From assembly GCA_024697945.1 (NCBI GenBank), contig JAILRU010000035.1:1-35406 (forward strand): DNA of 35,406 nucleotides, read 5' to 3'. The stretch comes from Bacteroidaceae bacterium (GTDB lineage: Bacteria > Bacteroidota > Bacteroidia > Bacteroidales > Bacteroidaceae). The notes under the pieces are model-generated. The model was not told the DNA's origin, ran no database searches, and saw only the letters and a program-made list of their open reading frames with translations. The translations under genes and the position numbers were made by a program. The first letter of the stretch is position 1, and each line of letters starts with the position of its first letter. Below, one piece after another: positions 16,341 through 25,765 of this stretch.

Positions 16341-16805
16341 ATGGCTGAAATCCTCGACGAAACTGACAGGCAGATACTAAAAACGCTGCAAAAAAACGCC
16401 AAATTGACCACAAAAGAGCTGGCCGATGCCGTACATTTGACCCCAACACCTGTCTTTGAGCGTCAAAAGCGGCTCGAAAAGAAAGGTTATATCAAAAAGT
16501 ACGTGGCGGTACTCGACCCGGAGAAACTGGGGCTGGGACTACTGGTGTTCTGCAAAGTGAAACTGAAACAGATTAACCATGAGATTGCAGACAGCTTTGT
16601 ACGCAAAATCCAGCGCATCTCCGAAGTGACGGAATGCTACAACACCAGCGGAGCCTATGATTATTTATTAAAGGTACGCGCACGCGACATGAAACAGTAT
16701 CAGGAGTTCGTGCTCAACAAGTTGGGCGAGATAGAGAGTCTGGCCTCCATTGAGAGCACTTTTGTAATGAGCGAGGTAAAGCAAGACAGCGGCATCGTTT
16801 TCTGA
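16341..16805 (+). CDS. Lrp/AsnC-family transcriptional regulator
   Basis: The 154-aa protein has an N-terminal winged helix-turn-helix (LDETDRQILKTLQKNAKLTTKELADAVHLTPTPVFERQKRLEKKGYI) and a C-terminal RAM/AsnC effector domain with the usual GAYDYLLKV segment near residues 104-112. Family members form octamers that respond to amino acids. Its position, divergent from metY, suggests control of sulfur amino acid genes; the effector is not known from sequence. The outer-membrane gene starts 52 bp after its stop and may be cotranscribed. Confidence 0.92.
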   Translation: MAEILDETDRQILKTLQKNAKLTTKELADAVHLTPTPVFERQKRLEKKGYIKKYVAVLDPEKLGLGLLVFCKVKLKQINHEIADSFVRKIQRISEVTECYNTSGAYDYLLKVRARDMKQYQEFVLNKLGEIESLASIESTFVMSEVKQDSGIVF

Positions 16806-16857
16806 AAATCTCACACAACCGATTAAACCTTCTGCCTTTCGAAGCGTCTTAGTAAAT

Positions 16858-19794
16858 GTGAAGAATAAAGCTATAAAATACTTCGCCTCGCTTTTGCTCC
16901 TGTTCATGATTGCTACCACCCTGGCTTCAGCTCAGCAAAAGCAGGCGTTGTTAAACATACGCGGCACCGTCTTCGAGAACGAGAAGCTGCAACCGATGGA
17001 AGGGGCTGCCGTCAAGCTCTACAACGAGCGTGACTCGATGATTACCGGAGCGACGACGAAGCAGAACGGACAGTACCTCCTGCCCGGCATTCCTGCTGCC
17101 ACCTACACGCTGAAGGTTTCATTCATGGGCTACAAGACGCAGCAGTTCAAGCTCACCCTGCCCCAAAAGTCGGGCAACTACAAGGTGGCTGACGTCATGA
17201 TGCGCGAAGATGCAACCGTAATGGCAGAGGCTGTCGTGGAAGGGAAACTGCCGGAGATGACGGTCATCGACGATACTGTGGCCTATAACGCCGATGCCTT
17301 CAAGCTGCCCGAAGGTTCGATGGTGGAAGACCTCATCAAGAAGCTGCCCGGCATCGTGCAGGACGAGAACGGCAACTATACCTTCAACGGCAAGAACATC
17401 AGCCAGATACTGGTGGATGGCAAGGAGTTCTTCGGCAACAACCGTAACCTTGTGCTCCAGAACATTCCTGCCGAGATAGTCGATAAGGTGAAGGCTTACG
17501 ACCGAAAGAGCGATATGGCTCGCATCACTGGCATCGACGACGGCAATGAACGCACCGTGCTCGACCTCGCTATCAAGAAGGACAAGAAGAAGGGCTTCTT
17601 CGGACGCACCGACGGAGCATACGGCACACAAGACCGATACAGCGGCAACCTGAACGTCAACTCCTTCCGAGGCGACCAGAAGTTCAGCTTCGTCGGAAGT
17701 GCGAACAATACGCAAGGCAATGGCCTGACCGACCGACAGAGGCTCGGAACAACAATGAACTGGGAAAACAAGGAGGTGGAGCTGAACGGCAGCGCCTCCG
17801 GCGAGTTCCAGCAAAGCAGCAGCGCCTCGCAGTCCTACACGCAGAACTTCGAGCTCAAGAACTCAGCCTATTCAGCAAACAGGAACCACAACAGCAGCGG
17901 CAGCGGCAACTTCAACTTCCAATACAAAGTCGAGTGGAAGCCCGACTCGACCTGGAACATCCTCTTCCGCCCGGAGTTCAGCTATGGAAAGAACCACAGT
18001 TCCGGAGGCAACGAATCTGCCACATGGAACGACGACCCCTTCCAGTACACTTCTACCCCACTCGACGACTACCTGAGCCTCTCCAAGCTAATCGGTGTGA
18101 ACCATCGAGTGGGTGACAACTGGAACCGTTCGAAGAACATCAACGCCTCTGCCTCGCTACAGGTCAACAAACGCCTCAAGAAGCCAGGACGAAACATCAC
18201 GCTGAACCTCGGAGGCGGTTACGGCGACTCGGACAATAACAGCAACAGCTATTCACAGACGGACTACTACCTGCTTCAGGCACTGAGCGGCGGCGACTCC
18301 GTCTATCACAAAGTGCAGTACAACCGTGGTTCGAACTACAACTACAACTTCAATGTCCGCTTCAGCTACAGCGAACCCATCGCCTATCAGACCTTCCTGC
18401 AACTCACATACAACTACCGGTACAACTTCCGCGACAACGACAGAAACGTCCGCTCCATCTTTGACCCCTACAACGACATCCTGGGAGTGAACGCAGGCAA
18501 CTACGACCAGTTCTTCGATGCCCCCTACGTCGTGGAAGACAAGCAGCAGTGCAGCTACACACGCAACATCGGTCAGAACCACGACCTGCGTCTGCAGTTG
18601 AGGATGAACCGCACCAAGTATCGCTTGACCCTCGGAGCGAACATGCAGCCGCAAATCAGCAAAGTGGATTACCAGAAGGGCCGCATCGACACCCTGCTCC
18701 GTCGTACAGTCATCAACGCATCGCCCGTCGTGAACTTCCAGTACCGATTCAGCCGTCAGGAACAACTTGAGTTCCGCTACAACGCCGAAACCGGTTGGCC
18801 CAACATCACGGACATGATTCCCGACACCCTCTCCGATGCCAACCCGCTGAACATTCGCATCGGTAACGCAGGGCTCAAGCCCAGTTTCACACAGAACATC
18901 CAATTCGAGTATCGCCGCACAGTTGTCGAGTACCAACGGACCAATGCCGTCAACCTCCAGTTCCATACGACGAGGAACAGCACCACGAACCGTACGGAAT
19001 ACAACGAGGTGACCGGTGGTCGCGTAACGATGCCTGTCAACGTGAACGGCAATTGGAGTGCGTCGGCATCCTACAACTTCAACACGGCGCTCGACCAGAA
19101 GAAGCATTGGCGCATCAATGCCAACACACGCGCCAATTTCTGGAATTCCGTCGGATACCTCTACCGAAGTCAGGACAAGATGACGGTAGAGAACCAGACG
19201 AAGAGCGGCAACTTCAGGGAATCCGCACGCATCACCTACCGGCATGACTGGGAGAGCGGATGGCAAATAGAAGCCAACGCAGGCGGAGAATTCAGTTACA
19301 ACCTCAATCGGAGCAACAATGCCACGGCCTCGAACCTAGACCATCACGAATTCAGGTATGGCGGCAGCTTCGTCGTCACCTTTCCTTGGGGTATGACCAT
19401 CAGCAGTGACATCGAGCAGCAGAGTCGCCGAGGCTACTCCGATGCAGCGATGAACACCAACCACCTCATCTGGAACGGCAGCATCAGCCAACGCTTCCTG
19501 CCGTACAAGCAGCTGACCATCAGCCTTCGTGCCGTTGACATCCTGGGCGAACGCGACGACGTGAACCGCAATGTCAGTGCTGTGAGCCGAACCGACACAC
19601 AGAGCGCGATGATACGCAGCTACGTCCTGCTCTCAGCCAACTGGCGTTTCGGTCGTTTTGGCGGACGCGGCATGGGCGGCGGCAGAGGTCGTGGCGAGGG
19701 CGGCTCTCGTGGAGATGGTCCCAGAGGCGGCGAAGGCGGTCGTGGAGGCTTCGGAGGCGGAGGCGGCTTCGGCGGAGGCGGTGGAAGATTCTAA
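16858..19794 (+). CDS. large outer-membrane beta-barrel protein (TonB-receptor-like) with Gly/Arg-rich tail
   Basis: The 978-aa protein starts at GTG and has a signal peptide ending near residue 26 (TLASAQ). A carboxypeptidase-regulatory-like beta-sandwich covers about 32-115 (IRGTVFENEKLQPMEGAAVKLY). A plug-like region follows, with KLPGIVQDENGNYTFNGK near residues 162-179. About 700 residues of barrel follow, alternating strands and polar loops. This is the architecture of the Bacteroidetes 'outer membrane beta-barrel family', related to TonB-dependent receptors; the ligand is unknown. Unusually, the final strand (MIRSYVLLSANWRFGRF) is followed by about 44 residues of almost only Gly, Arg and a few Phe, ending GGGGRF. 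It probably shares the Lrp/AsnC transcript and ends at the hairpin at 19831-19857. Confidence 0.82.
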   Translation: MKNKAIKYFASLLLLFMIATTLASAQQKQALLNIRGTVFENEKLQPMEGAAVKLYNERDSMITGATTKQNGQYLLPGIPAATYTLKVSFMGYKTQQFKLTLPQKSGNYKVADVMMREDATVMAEAVVEGKLPEMTVIDDTVAYNADAFKLPEGSMVEDLIKKLPGIVQDENGNYTFNGKNISQILVDGKEFFGNNRNLVLQNIPAEIVDKVKAYDRKSDMARITGIDDGNERTVLDLAIKKDKKKGFFGRTDGAYGTQDRYSGNLNVNSFRGDQKFSFVGSANNTQGNGLTDRQRLGTTMNWENKEVELNGSASGEFQQSSSASQSYTQNFELKNSAYSANRNHNSSGSGNFNFQYKVEWKPDSTWNILFRPEFSYGKNHSSGGNESATWNDDPFQYTSTPLDDYLSLSKLIGVNHRVGDNWNRSKNINASASLQVNKRLKKPGRNITLNLGGGYGDSDNNSNSYSQTDYYLLQALSGGDSVYHKVQYNRGSNYNYNFNVRFSYSEPIAYQTFLQLTYNYRYNFRDNDRNVRSIFDPYNDILGVNAGNYDQFFDAPYVVEDKQQCSYTRNIGQNHDLRLQLRMNRTKYRLTLGANMQPQISKVDYQKGRIDTLLRRTVINASPVVNFQYRFSRQEQLEFRYNAETGWPNITDMIPDTLSDANPLNIRIGNAGLKPSFTQNIQFEYRRTVVEYQRTNAVNLQFHTTRNSTTNRTEYNEVTGGRVTMPVNVNGNWSASASYNFNTALDQKKHWRINANTRANFWNSVGYLYRSQDKMTVENQTKSGNFRESARITYRHDWESGWQIEANAGGEFSYNLNRSNNATASNLDHHEFRYGGSFVVTFPWGMTISSDIEQQSRRGYSDAAMNTNHLIWNGSISQRFLPYKQLTISLRAVDILGERDDVNRNVSAVSRTDTQSAMIRSYVLLSANWRFGRFGGRGMGGGRGRGEGGSRGDGPRGGEGGRGGFGGGGGFGGGGGRF

Positions 19795-19830
19795 AGAAGC
19801 CTTTCCTTAATGCCACAAGACAAATAGAGA

Positions 19831-19857
19831 GGGAGGCCGCATTGCTTGCAGCCTCCC
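19831..19857. terminator. hairpin terminator between convergent genes
   Basis: GGGAGGC (19831-19837) pairs with GCCTCCC (19851-19857) around a 13-nt loop and is followed on the plus strand by TTTCCTTTT. It lies between the outer-membrane gene and the convergent 1859-aa gene and can form on both strands, but the U-tract favours the plus strand. Confidence 0.7.
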
Positions 19858-19877
19858 TTTCCTTTTACTTATTGCAC

Positions 19878-22800
19878 TCACTTAATCGCGACCTTTTTCC
19901 CGTTCTGGATATTGATTCCCTTCAGAGGCTTACTCAGGCGCTGACCTGCGAGGTTGTAGATACTCTCGCCCTTTAAGGGAGAGTCAGAGAGGGTCTTTAT
20001 GCCAGTAACATATTCCAGGTCGTAGATGAAGACCTCATTGGTGTCGCCTCCGTTGGTCTTGCAGATGGATGCTCCGTCGTCGCTTATGCGTAGATCTTCG
20101 TCGAGCATGCCATCCTCGATGGTGATGCCGCCATTGAATTTATCAATGGCCAGATAGTACGATTTGGCATGGACGTTGGAGTTGCGTACCAGGAGTTTTT
20201 CGCCGCTCGAGTTACCCATGATGGCAAAGCTGGTGGTTTGCGGGAGTTCGATGTTAGCGTCTTGGATGGTGAGCTGTGCGCCATAGATAATGGCGATGTT
20301 ACCATAGAGCGTCAGCTTGCCGGGACCTGTGATAGTGGTTGATTTCCAGAAATAGAAGATGAAGTCCGGGCTTTCTGCATGCAGTTCCGCGTCGTTTGCC
20401 ACATAGATGGTCAGGTCATCGATTCCGAGGTTCCTTATCAGATACCAGTCATTGTAGGTGTAGCTGCCGTTGATGGATAGCGTCTTTGTCTTGGCATCGT
20501 AAGTGAACGTGCCGCTGTCGCCCAGTATGTCTTTGGCATTCGTGCTCGTCACCTGTACGCCGGCAACATAGAGTTCGTAGTCTTCGGGAGTATAGAGCCA
20601 TTGAATCCCGCTTTCGTGGCGTTCGCCGCCGCCGTAGTAGATGCTCTGGATGCCAATATTTGTGAAGTTAGCAACAGCCTCTACGGGGTTGATGTAGAAC
20701 AGGCCGCCACCCTTAAGGATGTCGTAGTTATCGTCATAGTCGTAGGGAATCTCAGTCATGTCCTTTTCAACGTAAATATAATCGTCTGCACGCACAACAA
20801 ACGGTTTCTTATCTCCGCCTTTTTCCACCCAAACGGTGTAGAAGAGCTTCGAGGCAAGAATCTCATTACCCTCTGTGTCTTTGGTTGGAATCACAAATTT
20901 GATGTACGGATATATGTCTTCAAACTCGTAATCTTCGATGGCCGAGTCGGCAGGTGTGGCAGCGAATTCCGCAATCTTGGTGATGGTTACGTCCGTGAAG
21001 CCCTGATAGGGGTTGTACACAAACATACTGCTGTTCAGCATGATGCTCTGGCTGGTGCTGAAAGTGTTGGTCTCGGCATCGTAACTCAGTACGATGTCTT
21101 CAAAATTGCCGTATTCATCAACAGCAGTGATGTAGTAGTCCAGATGTGAGTTTAAAGTCGGGATGGAGCCAAGGTACTGCTTGGCGGGGATGGTAACGGT
21201 CTTGCCGTCCTCACTCAACTTACCCTTAGCCCACATTTTATCAATGTAGTCGCTGAAGCCCTTGAAATAGACATCCTTGCCGTCGAAGCCAACCTGCATC
21301 TGGTAGCTGTATGCTTCTTCACTTCCTTCCACCAGCTCGTGAGCGCTGAAGAGATAGGTCTCAGTCTCCAAACCTGTGGGTACTTCAACAGCCTCCAATG
21401 CCAAGGGGTCACCAGCGTGGAAGTAAGAAACAATCCAGTCGCCCCATGATGATGCGATATTGCCCTCTTCGTCAAGTCCGCTCTTCGTCGAGGTCTCACA
21501 AACGTACGGCGTAACCTGTGTCAGCGTCTTTGCCAGGGAGTTGAATTTATACTGGATGTCGCAGCAATCGTGGTCGTCGTAGCCCACCATGTAGTGCTTG
21601 CCATATTTATTCTCACCAACGAACTGGCCACTGGGGAAGGTGACGATGCCAGTCTCGACGTCGAGCGTACCCTTCAGCCAAGAGTCCTCGAACCAATAGG
21701 CCAGACCCTTCACGTAGATGTCGGTGCCGTCGAAAGCCACCTCAGTAGCGCGGAACACGTCGTCACTAGAGTCGTAGTGGTAGTTGCCCTCTAATGCCCA
21801 TGCTTCAGGCTCTACGCCTACGGGAAGCGCCACAAGCTCTTCGGGCTCGGATTCGCCAGTCACTCTGAAAACAGATTCCATGAGTTCTGTCTCATAATAG
21901 TTGTTGATGTTTATTTCGGCCAGTTTTATGTTCTTCAACTGTATCGGATAGTTGCCGACAGCAATGTCATCTGAAAGCCTGACCTTCATAGTTATAATCT
22001 CACCGTCGTTGCCTGTGAATGACTCGTCGTATTGAGAGCCGCAGAGGAAGCGGATTGCACCGTCCACTTGTTCCTGAACTGTTAGCGTGTGCTCGTCGTC
22101 CTCTGGTAGGCGGCTGCTGCTGAGCGAGGCTGAATAGCGTCCCTTGTTGTTCTTCACTGCAGAGAAGCCTTCTGGCAGATACATGTCGAACTGGAAACCG
22201 CGAATGGCTGCCGTGTTTTTCATTTGGATAGAAAGTTCCACCTCTGCCCCTTTTGCCTCTTCGACAGGCAGCTCTGCGTCCAGCACATAGATGAAATTGG
22301 AATTCTCCGTATCTTCGGTGCTGAGGTATGTCAGGCAGAAGTTGTCGAACACTACCCATTGATGCTCGGCTGTTCCCTGGATGCCGATGGTCAGGTCGCC
22401 TGTGCCGTCGTAGTAGAAGGTGATGGGGTCGATGGTGTAGAGGCCGTTAGTGAAGGAAGCAGAGGCATCGCTTGCATTTGCCTCAGAACCTGCCTGCTTG
22501 GGCAATTGCGCCATTTTGCTGCCGATGAAGAACTGCGGAGCGGCTTCCGATGCGCCGTCGTCCTGACGGTAGAAGCCCTGTGCTGTCAGCTGATAGGTTC
22601 CCTTCGGAGCACCAACGAGAGTCTGGCTGATGGTGAAGGTGGAATGGAGGCTCTCAGCACAGTTGTTGACTAAGTTGCCCGTGCTGAGAGTGCAGTCACC
22701 GCTGACGTTCCAAGCTTCTGCGTTACGCTGGTCGTTGCGGTTGAAGTTGGGAGCCGTGATGAGGAAAGTTGCATCCTTGGGATTATCTATAGTGGCTTCT

Positions 22801-25457
22801 GCCAGTTCCTCCTTCCGCTCCTCCCTGAAACCTTCGGCACTGACGATAATAAATTCGCGCGGTGTGTCGCTCAGGACGAGACTGTTGTCTTCGTCGAAGC
22901 TGATATACTTGCCGCTGTTGGGGTCCTTAATGTAGAAGCCAAAGCCTTGGTACACGAGTCCCCAGCCCCATTCCTCGCTGTCCATGAAGAGGTTCTGGCT
23001 GAGGAAATGGCTGTAGCCACCGTTGCTGACGCGGCTGTCGATGGTCACGGTACGACTCTCAGTGTATGGCGTTAGCCATAGGTCGAGGCCCAGGTCGTTC
23101 ACGATGCCTTGAGTGCCAAAGCTGCCACCTGCTGCCATCATCATGCCTGTCTCGGCATCGATGATGTAGTATGAGCCTGCTGCAAAATCGATGTAGTAGT
23201 TGGCTTTCTCCGTATCTGCAATAAACTGGTCGATGGCGGCCTGTAACTGACTTTCATCGTCGTTCTCGAAAGCATATTGGATGGTTTCAAGCAACTTGTC
23301 CAGGGCCTCACCCTCATCGGCGGACGCAGCCAATTGAACAGCATACTGCATCAGATCGCTCGGGACGTAGATGAGGCTATACTCCTTGCCGTTCACAAAT
23401 TCTAAGTCAGCAGTCTGTGTCCTTCCGACCTTGCCTCCGACGCCGTTGCTGAAGATAATCTTCTCAGGAGCCACGTATGCCTCGAAGGTCAGCGTGTAGA
23501 TGTCATAGTCGTCGTTGCTGTCGTCAACGTCGGTCACCTTAGTGCCTGGCCAGTCGCCAAGGAACTTCACAGCAGTATCGCCGTCGCCGCTCCATGCGTA
23601 GGCATAGACCGACTCCCAAACCAGATTGGTCTTGAAGGTGGCGGTATAGGTGTTCAATGTGATGAGGCCTGTATGGTTATACACACCGCCATCCACAAAG
23701 TCAAGGTCAGAGGTTTGCTCAATTCCGTTGTTGAAGATGATGTAGCCGGGAATGAAGTCGCCAGTGTATGTCCAGACATAAACATCGTGTCCGTCAATCT
23801 GCTCGCCTGTTTTCGTTATCTCTTTGCCAGACCAAACATCATACAGGTTTTCTTCTTCATTCCATACCCATACGTAAACCTTTTCCCAGTCCTTGGTGTT
23901 GATGAATTTGGCGGTGTATGTGGATTGAACTTCTGGGCTGTAGATAGTGACCTGACAGAGTGTTTCGCATCCGGGTATGTCGAACTTTGAGTATGAATTG
24001 TAGAAGTTATAGTTAGTCGATTTCACGAAGGTCTCAGTATATGTGTTCACATCGAGACCTTTGCTGTTGATAACACGATAGAGTGTAATATCCTGAGGTG
24101 TACCTGTGTTCTCAATGGACACCGTTGTAGCACCGGATACACCACGACCGAAGCCGAAGCTTTCCATGAACTGTAAAGCCTTGGGACCGCGCAGCATGTT
24201 GTCCTTGTCAAGATAGATGTTGCCTTCAGCCTCACCTGTATAACTATAGACGTTATATTTGTCTCCGTAGATGCTGTTGTTTTTGTTCCAGTTGGCCCAA
24301 CGAGTTGGTGCACCCTTTGACCATTCTGTGCCCAGAGCATTTTGGACGCTTGCTTCGTCTGTAAGGGCGCTATAGTCCGCTGAAGCGTAGGTCTGATTGT
24401 AGGTGCAGTAAACAACTTCCGTCACTGTGCTGCTCTCATAACCTTCTGCTGTCGAAGTGACAATGAGTTTGCCATTTGCGCTGGGGATGAAAGTGCCAGC
24501 CAAGAGGTCGGCTGTGACATCTTTGCCAAGGAAAGAAGCCGATAAAGTAGCTGTGGGAGAACCGATAAGCAGAGAATTGTCGGCGCTAACACCATAGACA
24601 GGAGCGAACAGGCTTTCCTTAGCCTGCATTGCATTGATTCCCAGCACAGCATCGTTCAACTTGATTGTGAAGCCTGCCTCCACTTCCAGCGTTACCACCT
24701 TCGATGCTGTCTCACCACAATAGGCAACAGCCTTCACAGTGGTGGTCTCGCTAACCGTAAATGGAGCCGTGTACTCTGGGCTGGCATTAGTTGGCTCACT
24801 ACCGTCCAGCGTGTAATAGGCTGTCTGTGCGGTACCTGCCGACCCTATGTTGGCATCAATTGTTACCGTGCGCTCTGTATCGTTGGCAGCAGTAACAGTG
24901 ATGATGGGGTCGCTGGCTGCCTCGGCAGCAGACGATTCCACGACAATCTTTTTGATGGCAGTATAGCCGCCATACGAACCATAGATGTAACCATCAACCT
25001 TGGCAACCAGTTCCAAAGGTGCATCTTCTGTGTATGTAGCATCAAATGTCGTCCCTTTTTCATAACCTTCCACGTTGTCGCAGAGGATGGTTAAAGGAGT
25101 CAAAGCACCAATAATCTTCACCACGTCGCCAGCCTTCAGGTCGTCGAAAGCCATGTAGGAAGTCTTGCCTGCGCTGACGAACCAAGGACGACTGGCATCA
25201 CGGAACCAGAAGTTATTGCCATTGCCACTCTGGTAAAGGGCAGCAATACGCCCATTCACATTGACACCCACATCGCCACCAGCATTGGTGAACGAGGAAA
25301 TCACGTTGAGAGCTTTACCTTCAAAGCTCTTCGTGCCGGAACTGTTGATGGTTGTGTAGCCACCACTTAGGAGTGCTTCGAAGTCATAGACAATCGATGT
25401 GGCATAGGAAGCCGTCGTCAAGACCAAGAGACAAAAGAGAGTAAATAGTTTCTTCAT
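19878..25457 (-). CDS. 1859-aa modular secreted protein with starch-binding-like and cohesin-like domains
   Basis: Residues 1-19 are a signal peptide. About 185-260 is a chitobiase-type module (YYTLDGSEPTNASPEYTAPF). About 512-592 and 602-699 are two related modules beginning YTAKFINTKDWEKVYVWVW and YTATFKTNLVWESVYAYAW; these resemble CBM26-like starch-binding modules. About 715-760 is a short helical segment. About 1056-1199 resembles a cohesin fold (VELSIQMKNTAAIRGFQFDMYLP). About 1215-1460 holds two copies of a unit with V.FDG.D.Y.KG...W.KG.L. About 1690-1800 is strand-rich. The C-terminus carries IYNLAGQRLSKPLKGINIQ, the same sorting-like tail as the protein at 1127. No glycosidase catalytic domain is evident, so a scaffold or glycan-binding surface protein is the best guess. 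It has its own -7 element. Confidence 0.8.
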   Translation of the reverse strand: MKKLFTLFCLLVLTTASYATSIVYDFEALLSGGYTTINSSGTKSFEGKALNVISSFTNAGGDVGVNVNGRIAALYQSGNGNNFWFRDASRPWFVSAGKTSYMAFDDLKAGDVVKIIGALTPLTILCDNVEGYEKGTTFDATYTEDAPLELVAKVDGYIYGSYGGYTAIKKIVVESSAAEAASDPIITVTAANDTERTVTIDANIGSAGTAQTAYYTLDGSEPTNASPEYTAPFTVSETTTVKAVAYCGETASKVVTLEVEAGFTIKLNDAVLGINAMQAKESLFAPVYGVSADNSLLIGSPTATLSASFLGKDVTADLLAGTFIPSANGKLIVTSTAEGYESSTVTEVVYCTYNQTYASADYSALTDEASVQNALGTEWSKGAPTRWANWNKNNSIYGDKYNVYSYTGEAEGNIYLDKDNMLRGPKALQFMESFGFGRGVSGATTVSIENTGTPQDITLYRVINSKGLDVNTYTETFVKSTNYNFYNSYSKFDIPGCETLCQVTIYSPEVQSTYTAKFINTKDWEKVYVWVWNEEENLYDVWSGKEITKTGEQIDGHDVYVWTYTGDFIPGYIIFNNGIEQTSDLDFVDGGVYNHTGLITLNTYTATFKTNLVWESVYAYAWSGDGDTAVKFLGDWPGTKVTDVDDSNDDYDIYTLTFEAYVAPEKIIFSNGVGGKVGRTQTADLEFVNGKEYSLIYVPSDLMQYAVQLAASADEGEALDKLLETIQYAFENDDESQLQAAIDQFIADTEKANYYIDFAAGSYYIIDAETGMMMAAGGSFGTQGIVNDLGLDLWLTPYTESRTVTIDSRVSNGGYSHFLSQNLFMDSEEWGWGLVYQGFGFYIKDPNSGKYISFDEDNSLVLSDTPREFIIVSAEGFREERKEELAEATIDNPKDATFLITAPNFNRNDQRNAEAWNVSGDCTLSTGNLVNNCAESLHSTFTISQTLVGAPKGTYQLTAQGFYRQDDGASEAAPQFFIGSKMAQLPKQAGSEANASDASASFTNGLYTIDPITFYYDGTGDLTIGIQGTAEHQWVVFDNFCLTYLSTEDTENSNFIYVLDAELPVEEAKGAEVELSIQMKNTAAIRGFQFDMYLPEGFSAVKNNKGRYSASLSSSRLPEDDEHTLTVQEQVDGAIRFLCGSQYDESFTGNDGEIITMKVRLSDDIAVGNYPIQLKNIKLAEININNYYETELMESVFRVTGESEPEELVALPVGVEPEAWALEGNYHYDSSDDVFRATEVAFDGTDIYVKGLAYWFEDSWLKGTLDVETGIVTFPSGQFVGENKYGKHYMVGYDDHDCCDIQYKFNSLAKTLTQVTPYVCETSTKSGLDEEGNIASSWGDWIVSYFHAGDPLALEAVEVPTGLETETYLFSAHELVEGSEEAYSYQMQVGFDGKDVYFKGFSDYIDKMWAKGKLSEDGKTVTIPAKQYLGSIPTLNSHLDYYITAVDEYGNFEDIVLSYDAETNTFSTSQSIMLNSSMFVYNPYQGFTDVTITKIAEFAATPADSAIEDYEFEDIYPYIKFVIPTKDTEGNEILASKLFYTVWVEKGGDKKPFVVRADDYIYVEKDMTEIPYDYDDNYDILKGGGLFYINPVEAVANFTNIGIQSIYYGGGERHESGIQWLYTPEDYELYVAGVQVTSTNAKDILGDSGTFTYDAKTKTLSINGSYTYNDWYLIRNLGIDDLTIYVANDAELHAESPDFIFYFWKSTTITGPGKLTLYGNIAIIYGAQLTIQDANIELPQTTSFAIMGNSSGEKLLVRNSNVHAKSYYLAIDKFNGGITIEDGMLDEDLRISDDGASICKTNGGDTNEVFIYDLEYVTGIKTLSDSPLKGESIYNLAGQRLSKPLKGINIQNGKKVAIK

Positions 25458-25508
25458 AATATCATGATTTTGGGGTTAATTGTCGTCTGTTTTGTATGTT
25501 TCTGCTTA

Positions 25509-25516
25509 CAAAGATA
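25509..25516 (-). promoter_or_regulatory. -7 promoter element TATCTTTG (1859-aa gene)
   Basis: Exact minus-strand TAnnTTTG match 51 nt before the ATG. The rest of the 308-bp intergenic region holds a short GGAACACAT repeat (25583-25622) and the 22-bp repeats at 25692-25735; no gene is seen. Confidence 0.6.
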
Positions 25517-25691
25517 CGAATGTTTATTCAGAATTCAAAATAATTAAATCCAAAATTTTAGTTAAACTGCAAAAGTTTGCCAATGGAACACATGAACACA
25601 TGGAACACATCTGGAACACATTGTTATACTCACTCAAAGTGTTCCACGCTAATTCGTGAACTTCTGCCCGCTTTCCCTTATATATTTTTTC

Positions 25692-25735
25692 GCTACGCAG
25701 AGAAAAAATTATTGCTACGCAGAGAAAAAATATTT
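25692..25735. repeat. two 22-bp direct repeats (GCTACGCAGAGAAAAAAT)
   Basis: Units start at 25692 and 25714, sharing the first 18 bp exactly. An inverted copy of the leading GCTACGCA follows at 25740-25747. The 22-bp period matches the array at 12-99, with a different sequence. Confidence 0.8.
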
Positions 25736-25750
25736 CCTGTGCGTAGCAAT
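25703..25750 (-). terminator. hairpin terminator after korB
   Basis: On the minus strand ATTGCTACGCA pairs with TGCGTAGCAAT (25740-25750 against 25711-25721, 11 perfect bp, 18-nt loop). It is followed by AATTTTTTC, 15 nt beyond the korB stop. One arm comes from the second 22-bp repeat. Confidence 0.65.
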
Positions 25751-25765
25751 AAAAAGGGCTGTTAA

